Shown in pieces: positions 5,527-5,560 of a stretch of DNA of 5,560 bases. Position 1 is the stretch's first letter. Every line of letters begins with the position of its first letter. Made by a program: the position numbers and the translations under genes. The stretch is from Rickettsiales bacterium (GTDB lineage: Bacteria > Pseudomonadota > Alphaproteobacteria > Rickettsiales > UBA1997), in contig CANGQE010000097.1 of assembly GCA_947455845.1 (NCBI GenBank), positions 1-5,560 on the forward strand, given 5' to 3'. The notes under the pieces were generated by a model. The model did not search any database. It had not been told where the DNA came from and worked only from the letters and a program-made list of their open reading frames with translations.

Positions 5527-5560
5527 ATGCCAAGAGGCTATCCCGCTTTAAACGAATCTC
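5527..5560 (+). CDS. 5' end of a gene cut by the window edge, possibly a transposase
   Basis: Only the first 11 residues, MPRGYPALNES, are visible, open to the window end. The strong Shine-Dalgarno at 5516-5521 and the ATG support a real start. MPRGYPAL-type openings occur, to my recollection, in transposase or helix-turn-helix proteins of mobile elements. The position, after a repeat-rich decayed region and directly behind an inverted repeat, would fit the left part of an insertion sequence. Eleven residues cannot prove this, so the function remains open. Confidence 0.6.
   Translation, partial: MPRGYPALNES

Overview
The window looks like chromosomal DNA from an AT-rich Gram-negative bacterium. 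It is most likely an alphaproteobacterium, possibly a host-associated one of the Rickettsiales/Holosporales kind. The reasons are a KDO-synthesis gene (lipopolysaccharide), an OmpR/PetR-type response regulator whose opening residues look alphaproteobacterial, low GC, and scattered short palindromic repeats with arms ATCCTGAA/TTCAGGAT, one pair of which lies inside a reading frame. The taxonomic placement is inference; no rRNA or other marker gene is present.

Layout. Positions 26-3028 hold two minus-strand genes, probably one transcript read from right to left: a membrane-bound M48-family zinc metalloprotease (1910-3028), then 24 bases later a long-chain acyl-CoA synthetase (26-1885). A 100-base divergent intergenic region (3029-3128) separates them from two plus-strand genes: kdsA (3129-3956, metal-dependent type) and, 27 bases later, a winged-helix response regulator (3984-4652). 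No histidine kinase gene lies nearby. All four are cell-envelope, lipid or regulatory housekeeping functions with intact catalytic motifs.

From 4653 to 5526 the window is a decayed, repeat-rich region with no intact gene. It contains a nested inverted-repeat structure (4684-4780), a palindromic repeat (4803-4828), a near-consensus sigma70-type promoter with no obvious gene (4860-4889), and a GC-rich hairpin (4920-4936). Next comes a broken PemK/MazF-type toxin gene on the minus strand (4940-5244), which has lost its middle and changed frame. It is followed by another copy of the palindrome (5334-5359) and a 15-bp hairpin followed by a T-run (5387-5433). At the right edge a new gene starts at 5527 behind a strong Shine-Dalgarno sequence, unlike the other genes here. 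Its first 11 residues resemble the start of some transposase or helix-turn-helix proteins, but too little is visible to be sure.

The most interesting signals are: (1) the palindromic repeat pair absorbed in frame into the acyl-CoA synthetase, like Rickettsia palindromic elements; (2) the internally deleted PemK/MazF toxin remnant; (3) an orphan promoter facing the 3' end of that remnant; and (4) the branched inverted-repeat structure downstream of the response regulator. I do not see a complete undescribed multi-gene system.
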